NCBI GenBank assembly: GCA_902792085.1
Contig: CADAYE010000005.1
Location: 1 to 49,817 of the forward strand
Direction of reading: 5' to 3'
Origin: an uncultured bacterium
GTDB lineage: Bacteria; Cyanobacteriota; Vampirovibrionia; Gastranaerophilales; Gastranaerophilaceae
Length of the DNA: 49,817 nt
The notes beneath the pieces were generated by a model that was not told where the DNA came from, searched no databases, and saw only the letters and a list, made by a program, of their open reading frames with translations. The translations under genes and the position numbers were made by a program. Every line of letters begins with the position of its first letter. The stretch's first letter is position 1. This document shows positions 33,643-42,276 of the stretch, one piece after another.

Positions 33643-34734
33643 TTATTTTATAAACATACAATCGCCATAACTAAAAAAACGATATTTTTGCTCAACTGCC
33701 TGTTTATAGCCCTCAAAAATAAAATTTTTACCTGCAAACGCACTAACAAGCATCAAAAGTGTCGATTTTGGCAAATGAAAATTTGTTATGAGTTTATCAA
33801 CAACTTTAAATTCATAAGGCGGATAAATAAAAAGTTCTGATGAATCATGACAAGGTTTTATACATCCAAACTTTTGAAAAGCCGTTTCAAGTGTACGGAC
33901 AGAAGTAGTACCAACGGCAACAATATTTTTACCATCAGATATAGCCTTATTAATTTTATCAGAAGCCTCTTTTGATATTTCAAAAGTTTCTGAATGCATT
34001 TTGTGGTCCAAAATATTTTCGCATTTTACAGGACGAAAAGTCCCCAAACCAACATTTAGGGTAACATAAGCAATATCAACACCTTTATCTTTCAACTTCT
34101 GTAATATTTGCGAAGTAAAATGTAATCCGGCAGTCGGTGCAGCAACAGAGCCCTCATTATGCGCATAAACAGTCTGATAACGAACCTTGTCAAACTCTTT
34201 TAACTCTTCTGTCTGACTTTTTCTTTCTATATAAGGCGGAAGCGGAATATTACCCACCTTATTCAAAATTTGATATAAATTACCGTTATAATGAAGTTCA
34301 ACTTGCCATTCTCCAGCATCTTCAAGTTTTTTAATCGGTATAACAGTTAAATCATCACAAATTTTTATAACAGTACCGCTTTTGATCCTTTTTGAAGGCT
34401 TAATCAAAACATCCCAAATAGTACAATTTCGTATTGAAACATTATCACAAGACAGAAATTTTTGAGAGAGTTTTGACTCATTTAGCAAAAACACCTCAAT
34501 TTTTGCGCCTGTTTCTTCTTTTACACCGAAAAGTCTTGCAGGTATAACCTTTGTATCATTCAGAACAAGCAAATCATTTTCATCTAAATAATCAACTATG
34601 TCAAAAAAATGCTTATGAGTAACAGAATGATTTTGTCTATCTAAGACCATCATTCGTGAATTTTCTCTTTTATCAGCCGGCATTTGAGCAATCAAATCCA
34701 ACGGCAGTTCGTAATCAAATTCTGAAATATTCAT
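33643..34734 (-). CDS. queA: S-adenosylmethionine:tRNA ribosyltransferase-isomerase QueA
   Basis: Transfers the ribosyl group of SAM to preQ1 in tRNA, making epoxyqueuosine. The 363-residue length and the motifs NDTKVIPARLFG, EGSVAAPTAGLHFT and LGTFRPV are those of QueA. It lies two bases after yidC and is probably cotranscribed with it. Queuosine formation is implied if the other que genes exist elsewhere. Confidence 0.97.
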   Translation of the reverse strand: MNISEFDYELPLDLIAQMPADKRENSRMMVLDRQNHSVTHKHFFDIVDYLDENDLLVLNDTKVIPARLFGVKEETGAKIEVFLLNESKLSQKFLSCDNVSIRNCTIWDVLIKPSKRIKSGTVIKICDDLTVIPIKKLEDAGEWQVELHYNGNLYQILNKVGNIPLPPYIERKSQTEELKEFDKVRYQTVYAHNEGSVAAPTAGLHFTSQILQKLKDKGVDIAYVTLNVGLGTFRPVKCENILDHKMHSETFEISKEASDKINKAISDGKNIVAVGTTSVRTLETAFQKFGCIKPCHDSSELFIYPPYEFKVVDKLITNFHLPKSTLLMLVSAFAGKNFIFEGYKQAVEQKYRFFSYGDCMFIK

Positions 34735-34736
34735 AG

Positions 34737-35822
34737 TTAATTAATCTTTTTAGCATTATTCAATTCAGTATCATCAACAGATTCTTTTTTTGCATTTAAT
34801 TCTGCATCAATCTGCTTGTTTATCATAACAGTCTGAATTATCTGAATAATATTACTTGTAATTAAATAGAGCAATACCCCTGCAGGAATAGGAATTACAA
34901 TAAATGTTGCAAGTATCATAAGAGGCATAAAAGTACCCATTGATTTTTGTAACGCAGCCTGAGCAGGGTCCTGATTGTCGGATTTTGTCATTGCCATCAT
35001 AATTTTTTGAGAAATAAACATTGTAACTGCAAACAAAACGATTAAAATAATTACATCCCAATGCCAAGACTTATTGATAGGAACTGTAGGAACAGTTGCT
35101 TCCATATAATCATCAGAATTTCTTGTAAATAGTATTTCTTCATTTTCTCTGATATTAGAGTTTGTAACCGTTACTTTTGCTTTATCAACCTTTGCAAGTT
35201 CACTGAATTTTAAGTTTTTATCAAGTACGAAATTGTCAAGACTGAATGACAAATCTACATCTTTACCGGGCGTTAAATCACCTACAATATGAAGTGCCTG
35301 CGCTCCATCTTTAATTTTTGCAGATTTTACAATATCACCTATATAAACATTTGCGTTCGGTCCGAGAATAAATTTGTCACCAACGGACGCACCAAGTTTC
35401 CCGTCGTTTGAAATACCGGCAGTTGCTCTCAATGTTGTTGCCAAACTGTCAATAAACAGAAATTTTTGATTTCCTGCTTCTGAAATAAATTGCGGACTAA
35501 TCAAAGCCGAATATAAAAGAATAAATATCGGCATCTGGATTAACAAAGGCAAACATCCGCTCATAGGATTGAACTTATGTTCTTTGTAAAATTCCATCAT
35601 TTTTTGCTGCATCATTTGCGGATTGCTTTTGTATCTGTCCTGAATTGCCTTTAGTTTTGGCTGAAGCGTCTGCATCATCTTCATAGAACGCTGCTGCTTT
35701 ACATTCAAACTCCAGAGCGCAAGTCTTACAATAATTGTTAAAACAATAATCGCAATTCCGTAACCGCCTACAAACTTTGCCAATGTCTTTAAAAATAATA
35801 TAGTTAATGATATAAAATCCAA
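34737..35822 (-). CDS. yidC: Membrane protein insertase YidC with large internal insert
   Basis: A 361-residue YidC/OxaA/Alb3 insertase. The conserved core has TM1 with its arginine (TIIVRLALW), the cytoplasmic MKMMQTLQPKLKAIQDRYK region, CLPLLIQMPIFILLYSAL, and the last helices with IPAGVLLYLITSNIIQI. Between the second and third core helices is an insert of about 130 residues (about 115-245), probably a periplasmic beta-rich domain, instead of the short loop of most homologs. The long N-terminal periplasmic domain of proteobacterial YidC is absent. It starts with TTG at 35822, eight bases after agagga. Confidence 0.95.
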   Translation of the reverse strand: MDFISLTILFLKTLAKFVGGYGIAIIVLTIIVRLALWSLNVKQQRSMKMMQTLQPKLKAIQDRYKSNPQMMQQKMMEFYKEHKFNPMSGCLPLLIQMPIFILLYSALISPQFISEAGNQKFLFIDSLATTLRATAGISNDGKLGASVGDKFILGPNANVYIGDIVKSAKIKDGAQALHIVGDLTPGKDVDLSFSLDNFVLDKNLKFSELAKVDKAKVTVTNSNIRENEEILFTRNSDDYMEATVPTVPINKSWHWDVIILIVLFAVTMFISQKIMMAMTKSDNQDPAQAALQKSMGTFMPLMILATFIVIPIPAGVLLYLITSNIIQIIQTVMINKQIDAELNAKKESVDDTELNNAKKIN

Positions 35823-35960
35823 TTCCCTAATCCTCTTATAGTGTAAAATCTCTCTTGGGTAAATGTATTACAAACATAAGGACAAGTCAAGAAAATACAA
35901 TTAAAAAATAATATCTTCAAGAACTCTAAAAAAAAATATTTAAAACAATCAATTAAAAAA

Positions 35961-36034
35961 TCGGGATGACTGGATTCGAACCAGCGGCCCCTACCACCCC
36001 ATGATAGTGCGCTACCAAACTGCGCTACATCCCG
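35961..36034 (-). tRNA. tRNA-Pro (anticodon GGG)
   Basis: A complete 74-base cloverleaf including discriminator A. The acceptor arms cgggatg/catcccg pair fully. The D-stem gcgc/gcgc, the anticodon stem ctatc/ggtag with loop atggggt (anticodon GGG), and the T-arm ggttcgaatc are all present. CCA is not encoded. The minus-strand transcript runs into six T just after the gene. Confidence 0.95.
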
Positions 36035-36090
36035 ATATATTTAATTTTATCACCAACAAAACTTTCGTTTTGTTGTGTGCGCTACCCCTC
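36024..36090 (-). repeat. tRNA-Pro 5'-fragment repeat, copy 1 (joined to the GGG tRNA)
   Basis: A 67-base unit: the first 11 bases of the tRNA, its leader with hairpin acaaaac/gttttgt (loop tttc), and a second tRNA-like piece ggtagcgcac. It is followed at 36091-36125 by a 15-bp hairpin with one mismatch. Confidence 0.8.
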
Positions 36091-36133
36091 GAACAAAAAC
36101 TTGACATTTAGTCAACTTTTTGTTCGGCAGAGT

Positions 36134-36200
36134 GCTACATCCCGATATATTTAATTTTATCACCAACAAAACTTTCGTTTTGTCGTGTACGCTACCCCTC
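36134..36200 (-). repeat. tRNA-Pro 5'-fragment repeat, copy 2
   Basis: The same 67-base unit as at 36024 with few differences, but not attached to a complete tRNA. Upstream it is joined through ggcagag to the hairpin at 36091-36125. Beyond it (36201-36300) is a different hairpin-rich stretch ending in a short piece gctacatctc at 36301. Confidence 0.8.
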
Positions 36201-36348
36201 TCATTCCCTCACCCGAAAATCATAAACTCGTACCTCGTTTTGATTTTCTTCCCTCTCCCACCCTAATGACACTGTGGGCGAAGAGTAATATATGAAGAGT
36301 GCTACATCTCAATAAACATATTATAGCACAAAAAAAATAAGATATAAA

Positions 36349-36382
36349 ATAAACAAGCCTAACTTGCATTAGTCTTGTTTAT
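36349..36382 (-). terminator. Terminator of tRNA-Pro(UGG)
   Basis: Arms ataaacaag and cttgtttat enclose a 16-base loop immediately after the tRNA on the minus strand and run into T-rich sequence. Confidence 0.75.
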
Positions 36383-36384
36383 GG

Positions 36385-36458
36385 TCGGGATGACATGATT
36401 CGAACATGCGACCCCCTCGTCCCAAGCGAGGTGCGCTACCAAGCTGCGCTACATCCCG
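36385..36458 (-). tRNA. tRNA-Pro (anticodon UGG)
   Basis: A complete 74-base cloverleaf with discriminator A. Acceptor arms are cgggatg/catcccg, the anticodon stem is cctcg/cgagg with loop cttggga (anticodon TGG), and the T-arm contains gttcgaatc. It differs from the GGG tRNA mainly in the anticodon and T arms, so the two look like duplicates. CCA is not encoded. Confidence 0.95.
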
Positions 36459-36497
36459 ATATATTTAATTTTATCACCAACAAAACTTTCGTTTTGT
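36448..36497 (-). repeat. tRNA-Pro 5'-fragment repeat, copy 3 (joined to the UGG tRNA, shortened)
   Basis: The same leader and hairpin as copy 1, identical over about 50 bases, then cut off after gttttgt, where a palindromic repeat begins. Confidence 0.75.
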
Positions 36498-36509
36498 CCC
36501 GATATTGTC

Positions 36510-36540
36510 ATCCTGAACTTGTTTCAGGATCTTTTTTTTT
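36510..36540 (+). repeat. Palindromic intergenic repeat with T-tract
   Basis: Arms atcctgaa and ttcaggat (36510-36517/36523-36530) followed by about ten T. It is a variant of the elements at 17620 and 21600, and as built here would act as a plus-strand terminator. Confidence 0.7.
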
Positions 36541-36628
36541 ATATTTTACCACGAAACTGTCGTTTCGGTGGGTACGCTACCCCTCACACAAAAACTTGAC
36601 ATTTAGTCAACTTTTTGTTCGGCAGAGT

Positions 36629-36695
36629 GCTACATCCCGATATATTTAATTTTATCACCAACAAAACTTTCGTTTTGTTGTGTGCGCTACCCCTC
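36629..36695 (-). repeat. tRNA-Pro 5'-fragment repeat, copy 4
   Basis: A full 67-base unit with no tRNA body attached. It is flanked by two different hairpins (36586-36620 and 36696-36727), each joined by ggcagag. A last short piece gctacatcccga is at 36734-36745. A diverged copy of the leader hairpin (cacgaaac/gtttcggtg) plus gctacccctc is at 36549-36585. Confidence 0.8.
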
Positions 36696-36848
36696 TCAAA
36701 AAAATGATATTTAATCATTTTTTCTCGGCAGAGTGCTACATCCCGAGGGATAAATACTGCAAAAAATAATTGCAATATCTTGTAAAACTATATTATAATA
36801 AATATTTTCTTTCGTCAAGACAATCAATATTTAAGAAATTTAATATTT

Positions 36849-36876
36849 ATGACAAAGCCTGTTTCTATGTTATTAT
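36849..36876 (+). promoter_or_regulatory. Promoter of the acyltransferase operon (possibly leaderless)
   Basis: ATGACA (36849-36854) and TATTAT (36871-36876), 16-base spacer. The start codon lies six bases after the -10 box, so transcription would begin at or next to it. Confidence 0.6.
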
Positions 36877-36882
36877 TTGAAT

Positions 36883-37548
36883 ATGGTCAGAATAATAAAC
36901 AAAGAAAATATTAAATATTTTTCATGGGGAATTTATAAACTGCTTAAAATTCAGGAAAAAATGACCTTTTTAAAAAATGTTGATTATCCTGATACAAAAC
37001 AGTGTATATATGCAATGTGGCACTCTAACCAGTTTTTGGTTCATGGTTTTAGAGACAAAAACAAGACAAGTATTTTGATTAGCAATTCTTTAGACGGTGA
37101 TATAGTGTCTTATGTTGCACAAAATTGGGGGTTCAAAGTTAAACGGGGGTCATCAGGAAGAAAAGGCTCTATTACAGCAACAAAACAACTCCATGATGAA
37201 CTGATAAATGGTGAAAGCATAGCAATCATGGTCGATGGGCCAAGAGGTCCCTACCATGAAGTAAAAAAAGGGGCAATAGCGCTTTCTATGGAAACAGGGG
37301 TACCGATTGTGCCTGTTAATTGGTACTCTGAAGATAGAACATTCAGAGAAATCAATTCTTGGGATAAAATGAAATTTCCACTTGGAATTTGTAAGATAAT
37401 GAATCTTTACGGAAAACCGATTTATCCCGAAAACAAAACCGAAGAAGAATTGATAACCGAAGTAAAAGATGCCCTGTTACAACTTGAGCAAAATTCACCG
37501 CAAAAATACAAAGAAGCATTAGATTTGGGATTATGGAAAAAGAAATAA
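36883..37548 (+). CDS. DUF374-type lysophospholipid acyltransferase-like protein
   Basis: A 221-residue protein of the DUF374 family, related to LPLAT acyltransferases that modify lipid A precursors or Kdo-lipids. Conserved stretches are MWHSNQFLVHGF (catalytic His), VKRGSSGRKGSITA, and IMVDGPRGPYHEVKKGAIALS. ATG at 36883 is chosen over a TTG two codons earlier. It is first in a run of plus-strand envelope genes and overlaps the nitrilase by 16 bases. Confidence 0.9.
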   Translation: MVRIINKENIKYFSWGIYKLLKIQEKMTFLKNVDYPDTKQCIYAMWHSNQFLVHGFRDKNKTSILISNSLDGDIVSYVAQNWGFKVKRGSSGRKGSITATKQLHDELINGESIAIMVDGPRGPYHEVKKGAIALSMETGVPIVPVNWYSEDRTFREINSWDKMKFPLGICKIMNLYGKPIYPENKTEEELITEVKDALLQLEQNSPQKYKEALDLGLWKKK

Positions 37549-38351
37549 AAATTGCGATGCTTCAAATGTCATCCGAGATCGGGGATGTTGAAGCAAATAT
37601 TGAAAAAGCAGAAAATATCATAAAAAACAATCTGCCAATTGATACAGATGTACTTGTTCTGCCTGAAGTATGGACTTGCGGATGGTCATGCGATAACTTC
37701 ATTCAAACAGCACAAAATCTTGACGGAGCAGTTATAAAATTTCTGTCCGAGACTGCAAAAGATTACCAAATGAATATTATCGGTGGAAGTTTTATTGAAA
37801 AAAAAGACGGAAAATATTTTAATACATGCCCAGTCATAAATCGAAACGGCAAACTTGTTACAACATATTCAAAAAATCATTTGTATTCATATTACGGCTG
37901 TGACGAAGGGAAATACATAACAAAAGGGGACAATCCGGTTATGGTAAATTTAGACGGTGTAAATTACGGTCTGACTATATGTTATGATATAAGATTTCCT
38001 GAAATATACAGAGCATACCGCAAAGCAGGTGCGGATGTTTTAATAAACTGTGCGGCATGGGGTTCAAATAAACCTATACCTTGGGAGATGATGACAAAAT
38101 CAAGAGCGATTGAAAATCAATGCTATATGGTTGCACTGACTCAATGCGGACACATAAAAGAAAATGAATACAATCTCGGAGAATCAAGAATTATTGATTA
38201 TAAAGGGGAAGAAATAGCGTTTATTAAAAAAATTGAAGGAATTTCATCATGTAAAATTTATTTAAATGAAATGTATGAATTCAGAAATAAGTGTACTATA
38301 TTAAATGATATAAAAGATAATTATGAGGTAAAAATATTATGCGAAAGATAA
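37533..38351 (+). CDS. Carbon-nitrogen hydrolase (nitrilase family, omega-amidase-like)
   Basis: A 272-residue nitrilase-superfamily amidase. The catalytic triad is complete: Glu45 in LPEVW, Lys114 in YSKNHLY, and Cys150 in LTICYDIRFPEIYRAYRKAG. This pattern is closest to omega-amidase/YafV/Nit2-type enzymes that hydrolyse keto-acid amides, but the substrate is not certain. It overlaps both neighbours (16 and 13 bases), so it is tightly coupled to the acyltransferase and the PBP4-like gene. Confidence 0.93.
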   Translation: MEKEIKIAMLQMSSEIGDVEANIEKAENIIKNNLPIDTDVLVLPEVWTCGWSCDNFIQTAQNLDGAVIKFLSETAKDYQMNIIGGSFIEKKDGKYFNTCPVINRNGKLVTTYSKNHLYSYYGCDEGKYITKGDNPVMVNLDGVNYGLTICYDIRFPEIYRAYRKAGADVLINCAAWGSNKPIPWEMMTKSRAIENQCYMVALTQCGHIKENEYNLGESRIIDYKGEEIAFIKKIEGISSCKIYLNEMYEFRNKCTILNDIKDNYEVKILCER

Positions 38352-39679
38352 TCACTGCTATTTTGACTTTAGTATTAATTTCAATGCCTGCTTATGCTGA
38401 TAATATAGATAAAATGCTATCTAAACAACATATTAATCACGGAATAGTGTCAATATCAATTAAAGACGCTAAAACAGGTCAAAAAATATATTCTCTTAAC
38501 GACAAAACTCCTCGTCAACCGGCATCTACATTGAAAATTATTACAACATCCGCATCCGTTAATACCTTAGGGAAAGATTATCAATTTACAACCGCATTAT
38601 ATAAAAGTACAAACAATGACCTGTACCTTAAACTCGGGGCAGATCCATTCTTAAAATCAGGTGATTTGAAACAACTTATTTCAACGGCAAAAAGTAAAAA
38701 TATTGCACCAAAAACTTTTTATATAGATAACTCAATTTTTGATGCAACAGAATGGGGGGAAGGCTGGCAATGGGATGACGAATTAAACCCTTATATGCCA
38801 AAGTTCAGCGCATATAATCTTGACGGTAATCTGCTTGATATTGAAATTACACCTAAAAAAAATTCTGCACCAACGATAGTAGTTAAGCCCTTCTATCCAA
38901 TAAATATTATGAATCTGATTAAAAACGGAGACTACACAAATATAGTATTTGAACGGAACAACATAATCGCCCCTAATATAATAAGTGCTAAAGGCTTTAT
39001 AACAAAGCCGAGAGTTTTTAAAATACCTGTACTGAATCAGCAATTATATTTTGATTTAAGGCTCGAAGAAACAATAAGAAATAGAAAACTTGAATATTAC
39101 AATCCGCTTAAGATAGCAAAATTACCTGAAGAAAATATATATCTTGTTGATAGTATAACAAATGATATAGAACCTGCGCTTAAACAAACTTTAAAAAACA
39201 GTAATAATCTTATCGCAGAAACACTTTTCAAACTTGCAGGGGCTGAATATACCAAAAGTACCGGAAGTGCGCAAAATTCTTATGCAATGCTTGAAAATTA
39301 CTTTGAAAAACTAAACCTCAATTCTGAAGATATCAAAATTGTTGACGGAAGCGGTGTTTCAAAAAATAATCTTATGACCTCAGACTTTATGACAGAATTT
39401 CTTGTAAAACTATACAATAGTGAGGATTTTGAAATAATAGAGCAATGTATTCCGACTCCGGGAGAAGGAACATTAAAAAACAGAATGTTATATTTTAAAG
39501 ATAACATGCGCGCCAAAACAGGTACATTATCTGATACAAGCGCAATAACAGGTTACATTACCACACGTAGAGGAAAAATTTATGTATTTAACATAATGAT
39601 TCAGGATGCAAAAACTTCCGAAGCGGACAAAAAAAATATTGAAGAACAGATATTACGACAAGTTTATATGATGAATTAA
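38339..39679 (+). CDS. dacB: D-alanyl-D-alanine carboxypeptidase/endopeptidase (PBP4, S13 family)
   Basis: A 446-residue penicillin-binding protein. Residues 1-20 are a signal peptide cut after AYA. The active-site motifs are STLK (Ser63, Lys66), SNN in KNSNNLIAE, and KTG in RAKTGTLSDTSAITGYI. It trims or cleaves peptidoglycan cross-links in the periplasm. Length and the inserted domain between the first two motifs fit PBP4. Confidence 0.94.
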   Translation: MRKIITAILTLVLISMPAYADNIDKMLSKQHINHGIVSISIKDAKTGQKIYSLNDKTPRQPASTLKIITTSASVNTLGKDYQFTTALYKSTNNDLYLKLGADPFLKSGDLKQLISTAKSKNIAPKTFYIDNSIFDATEWGEGWQWDDELNPYMPKFSAYNLDGNLLDIEITPKKNSAPTIVVKPFYPINIMNLIKNGDYTNIVFERNNIIAPNIISAKGFITKPRVFKIPVLNQQLYFDLRLEETIRNRKLEYYNPLKIAKLPEENIYLVDSITNDIEPALKQTLKNSNNLIAETLFKLAGAEYTKSTGSAQNSYAMLENYFEKLNLNSEDIKIVDGSGVSKNNLMTSDFMTEFLVKLYNSEDFEIIEQCIPTPGEGTLKNRMLYFKDNMRAKTGTLSDTSAITGYITTRRGKIYVFNIMIQDAKTSEADKKNIEEQILRQVYMMN

Positions 39680-39691
39680 GAGGAAGATAGT

Positions 39692-40576
39692 ATGTACGAA
39701 CCTGAAGTAACAATTATAACACCGACTCATAACATTGTAGATGCAGGAAAAGCAGATGATTTTACTTTACTGTTAAATCTGCTGAACAGACAAACATATC
39801 CTTATGTAGAACATCTTATTATGGATAATGCTTCAACAGATGAAACAACAACACTGCTCAAAGACTACAAAAATTCAGGATATATAGAATTTTACTCTGC
39901 CCCTGACAACGGTAAATTTGATGCAATGAATAAGGGCTTATTGAGAGCAAAAGGCAAATATGTTGCTTTTTTGAGTTGCGACGATTTTTATCATGATATT
40001 ATGGGGCTTGAATATGTAGTTAATTATATGGAAGAAGAACAGGCAGATTTTTGTTATTTCCCGGCCTATTGTGTTCAGCCTGACAACAGCGCATTTTTAT
40101 ATAATCCATCTCCGTATAATGTATTTCAGGTTATGCCGTTTTCAAGACAAGCTGCAATTTTCAATAAAGAGTCTTTGGCAAAACTGGGGAATTTTGATTC
40201 AAAATTCAGACTTTTTGCTGATTATGACTTGATGATAAAACTGTTTCTTAACAAGTTTAAGGGTGTATTTTTTGAAAGTTGCATCGTAACCTACAAAATG
40301 AGTGAAAATTCTCTCAAACATCCAACTCAAATTCAGGCAGAATGCAGCCACATTTTTCATAAAAATTACAGAAATTTGTACCCTATGACTGAAAATATTG
40401 TTGACAGAATGGTAAATATTGCAGAAATTCCAAAACCGCTACTTGACAGATTAGCAAAATGTTTTTCTGAAGATGAACAGGAAATTTTCTATGAACGCTA
40501 TGAGCAGATGTATGAATTTAGAAAACAAAACGCACAAGCAATGAGGGAACAGGAAAGACAACAAAGAGGTCAGTAA
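39692..40576 (+). CDS. Family 2 glycosyltransferase
   Basis: A 294-residue GT-A glycosyltransferase. The N-terminus VTIITPTHNIVDAG leads to MDNASTDETTTLLKDY, then the family-typical PDNGKFDAMNKGLLRAKGKY and the metal site SCDDFYHD. This pattern (DxGxxDAMNKG) is common in transferases of surface polysaccharide synthesis. The C-terminus is charged and helical (REQERQQRGQ). It sits in an operon with the PBP4-like protein and the sugar-oxidoreductase-like gene. Confidence 0.92.
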   Translation: MYEPEVTIITPTHNIVDAGKADDFTLLLNLLNRQTYPYVEHLIMDNASTDETTTLLKDYKNSGYIEFYSAPDNGKFDAMNKGLLRAKGKYVAFLSCDDFYHDIMGLEYVVNYMEEEQADFCYFPAYCVQPDNSAFLYNPSPYNVFQVMPFSRQAAIFNKESLAKLGNFDSKFRLFADYDLMIKLFLNKFKGVFFESCIVTYKMSENSLKHPTQIQAECSHIFHKNYRNLYPMTENIVDRMVNIAEIPKPLLDRLAKCFSEDEQEIFYERYEQMYEFRKQNAQAMREQERQQRGQ

Positions 40577-40604
40577 TTGCAAAAAAATATTGCTGTTTTA
40601 TAAT
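40577..40604 (+). promoter_or_regulatory. Internal promoter before the Gfo/Idh oxidoreductase
   Basis: TTGCAA (40577-40582) and a perfect TATAAT (40599-40604), 16-base spacer. Confidence 0.6.
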
Positions 40605-40641
40605 AAGATTAGTATAGTATTTTTTAAGAAGGTCAGGAAAT

Positions 40642-41643
40642 ATGAGTGAGAAAAAAATAGCCGTACTTGGTTGCGGACTTTGGGGAAGAAATGTTGTAAG
40701 GAATTTTTATAATCTTAATGCTCTTGGTATGGTCTGCGATTTGGATGATGAAAACCTTGCAAAAGTAAAGGCCGAATACCCCGGAGTAAAAACAACAAAA
40801 GATTTTAATGATATTTTAAATAATGACGAAATAATGGGAACAGTTGTTGTAACCCCAAGTCATACACATTTCAGATTTGTAAAAGCCCTGCTGGAAGCAG
40901 GTAAACATGTTTATGTTGAAAAACCTATTTCAACAGTAGCACAAGAAGCAAGAGATTTAGCGGATTTAGCGGAAAGCAAAGGACTTGTTTTAATGGTCGG
41001 TCACCTGCTTTTATATCATCCGGCTGTAAACAGATTAAAAATGCTTATTGAAGACGGGGAACTTGGCGATATAGTTTACGCACAAAGCGATCGTCTGAAT
41101 ATAAATTATTTCAAAAATGACAGAAGCGTAATGTGGGATTTGGCACCCCATGATGTTTCAATGATTTGCTATGTTTTAGGCAAAAATCCAAAGCGCGTAG
41201 TATCTGCAGTCGGGTGCTCATCAGACAAAAACGATATAATGGATATTACTCACATTACTCTTGAAATGGAAGGAGGAGCAACAGCACAAATAGCGGACAG
41301 TTGGATTACACCTAAAAAACATGTTCAACTTCTTGTCAGAGGAACAAAGAAAACCGCAATTATGGATGACACAGTTGCAGAAAATAAACTTACAATTTTT
41401 GATAACTTTAAAGCAGGAAGCAGCGAAGTTGTTCAATCCGATTACCTTGAAATTGAGCCATTAAAACTTGAATGTCAGCACTTTATAAATTGTTGTGAAA
41501 CAGGTAAAAAAGCACGTTCAGACGGGGAAAACGGTTTTATTGTCGTAAGCATTTTAGAAGAAGCGGAAAAAATTATGCTTGGCGACAGAGCAAAAAATCT
41601 TGATAATGTAAACTTTGCACTATCAAGAAGCAAAAAGATATAA
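40642..41643 (+). CDS. Gfo/Idh/MocA-family oxidoreductase
   Basis: A 333-residue NAD(P)-dependent dehydrogenase. The Rossmann start is AVLGCGLWGRNVVRNF; the catalytic YVEKPIS follows at about residue 92, then DRLNINYFKNDRSVMWDLAPHDVSM. The last stretch resembles the WlbA-type UDP-N-acetylglucosaminuronate dehydrogenases of surface sugar pathways. The neighbouring glycosyltransferase supports a surface-sugar role, but the substrate is an inference. Confidence 0.9.
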   Translation: MSEKKIAVLGCGLWGRNVVRNFYNLNALGMVCDLDDENLAKVKAEYPGVKTTKDFNDILNNDEIMGTVVVTPSHTHFRFVKALLEAGKHVYVEKPISTVAQEARDLADLAESKGLVLMVGHLLLYHPAVNRLKMLIEDGELGDIVYAQSDRLNINYFKNDRSVMWDLAPHDVSMICYVLGKNPKRVVSAVGCSSDKNDIMDITHITLEMEGGATAQIADSWITPKKHVQLLVRGTKKTAIMDDTVAENKLTIFDNFKAGSSEVVQSDYLEIEPLKLECQHFINCCETGKKARSDGENGFIVVSILEEAEKIMLGDRAKNLDNVNFALSRSKKI

Positions 41644-41667
41644 ATACAAATACATAGGGATAGAAAA

Positions 41668-42276
41668 ATGGATATAAAGAAAAACAGCGCAAATATAGTA
41701 TCAGTATCAAGAATTTTTATAGCATTTGCATCTGTTGGATTACTTTTTATAAATACAACAAATGCATACATTTGGGCAATAATTTTGGCAGGAATCGCAT
41801 TTTCAATGGATGCCGTTGACGGTTATTTGGCAAGAAAATTCGGTCAGGCTTCACAACTTGGAGCAGTTCTTGACATTATGGGCGACAGAATAGTAGAAGC
41901 AATCTATTGGATTGTCTTTGCAACATTAGGCTGGTTAAGTGTAATATTCCCTATAATATGTGTTACAAGGGCTTTTGTTACGGATAATATAAGAAGTATT
42001 GCTCTCACCAAAGGAATGACTCCGTTTGGAATGCAGACAACTTCATGGGGCAAATTTATCTGTGCATCAAAATTTATGAAAACGACTTATGCAGTGGCAA
42101 AAGTTGCTGCATATATAATTTTGATTTTTGCACACACACCTGAATTACCACAATACATTGCAAAAACTTCGGAAACAGTCGGTCTTATTTTGGCATGGAT
42201 TGCAATTATATTCTGCGTAGTCAGAGCAATACCTGTAGTTGCAGAATGCGGAAAGTTATTTGATGAATCAAAGTAA
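41668..42276 (+). CDS. CDP-alcohol phosphatidyltransferase family protein
   Basis: A 202-residue membrane enzyme with the full signature D-G-x2-A-R-x8-G-x3-D-x3-D (Asp51, Arg56, Gly65, Asp69, Asp73) in DAVDGYLARKFGQ...GAVLDIMGD. Four to five hydrophobic helices surround it. It transfers a phospho-alcohol from a CDP donor, as PgsA does; the acceptor is not evident. It overlaps trmL by 14 bases. Confidence 0.92.
   Translation: MDIKKNSANIVSVSRIFIAFASVGLLFINTTNAYIWAIILAGIAFSMDAVDGYLARKFGQASQLGAVLDIMGDRIVEAIYWIVFATLGWLSVIFPIICVTRAFVTDNIRSIALTKGMTPFGMQTTSWGKFICASKFMKTTYAVAKVAAYIILIFAHTPELPQYIAKTSETVGLILAWIAIIFCVVRAIPVVAECGKLFDESK

Noticed and set aside
36395-36649. An 84-codon plus-strand frame across the tRNA-Pro(UGG) region
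   Set aside because: It is antisense to a complete tRNA and runs through palindromic repeats; its composition comes from those elements.
36024-36745. Possible CRISPR array because of spaced repeats
   Set aside because: Units are 67 bases, few, irregularly spaced, contain tRNA sequence, and no cas genes are present.
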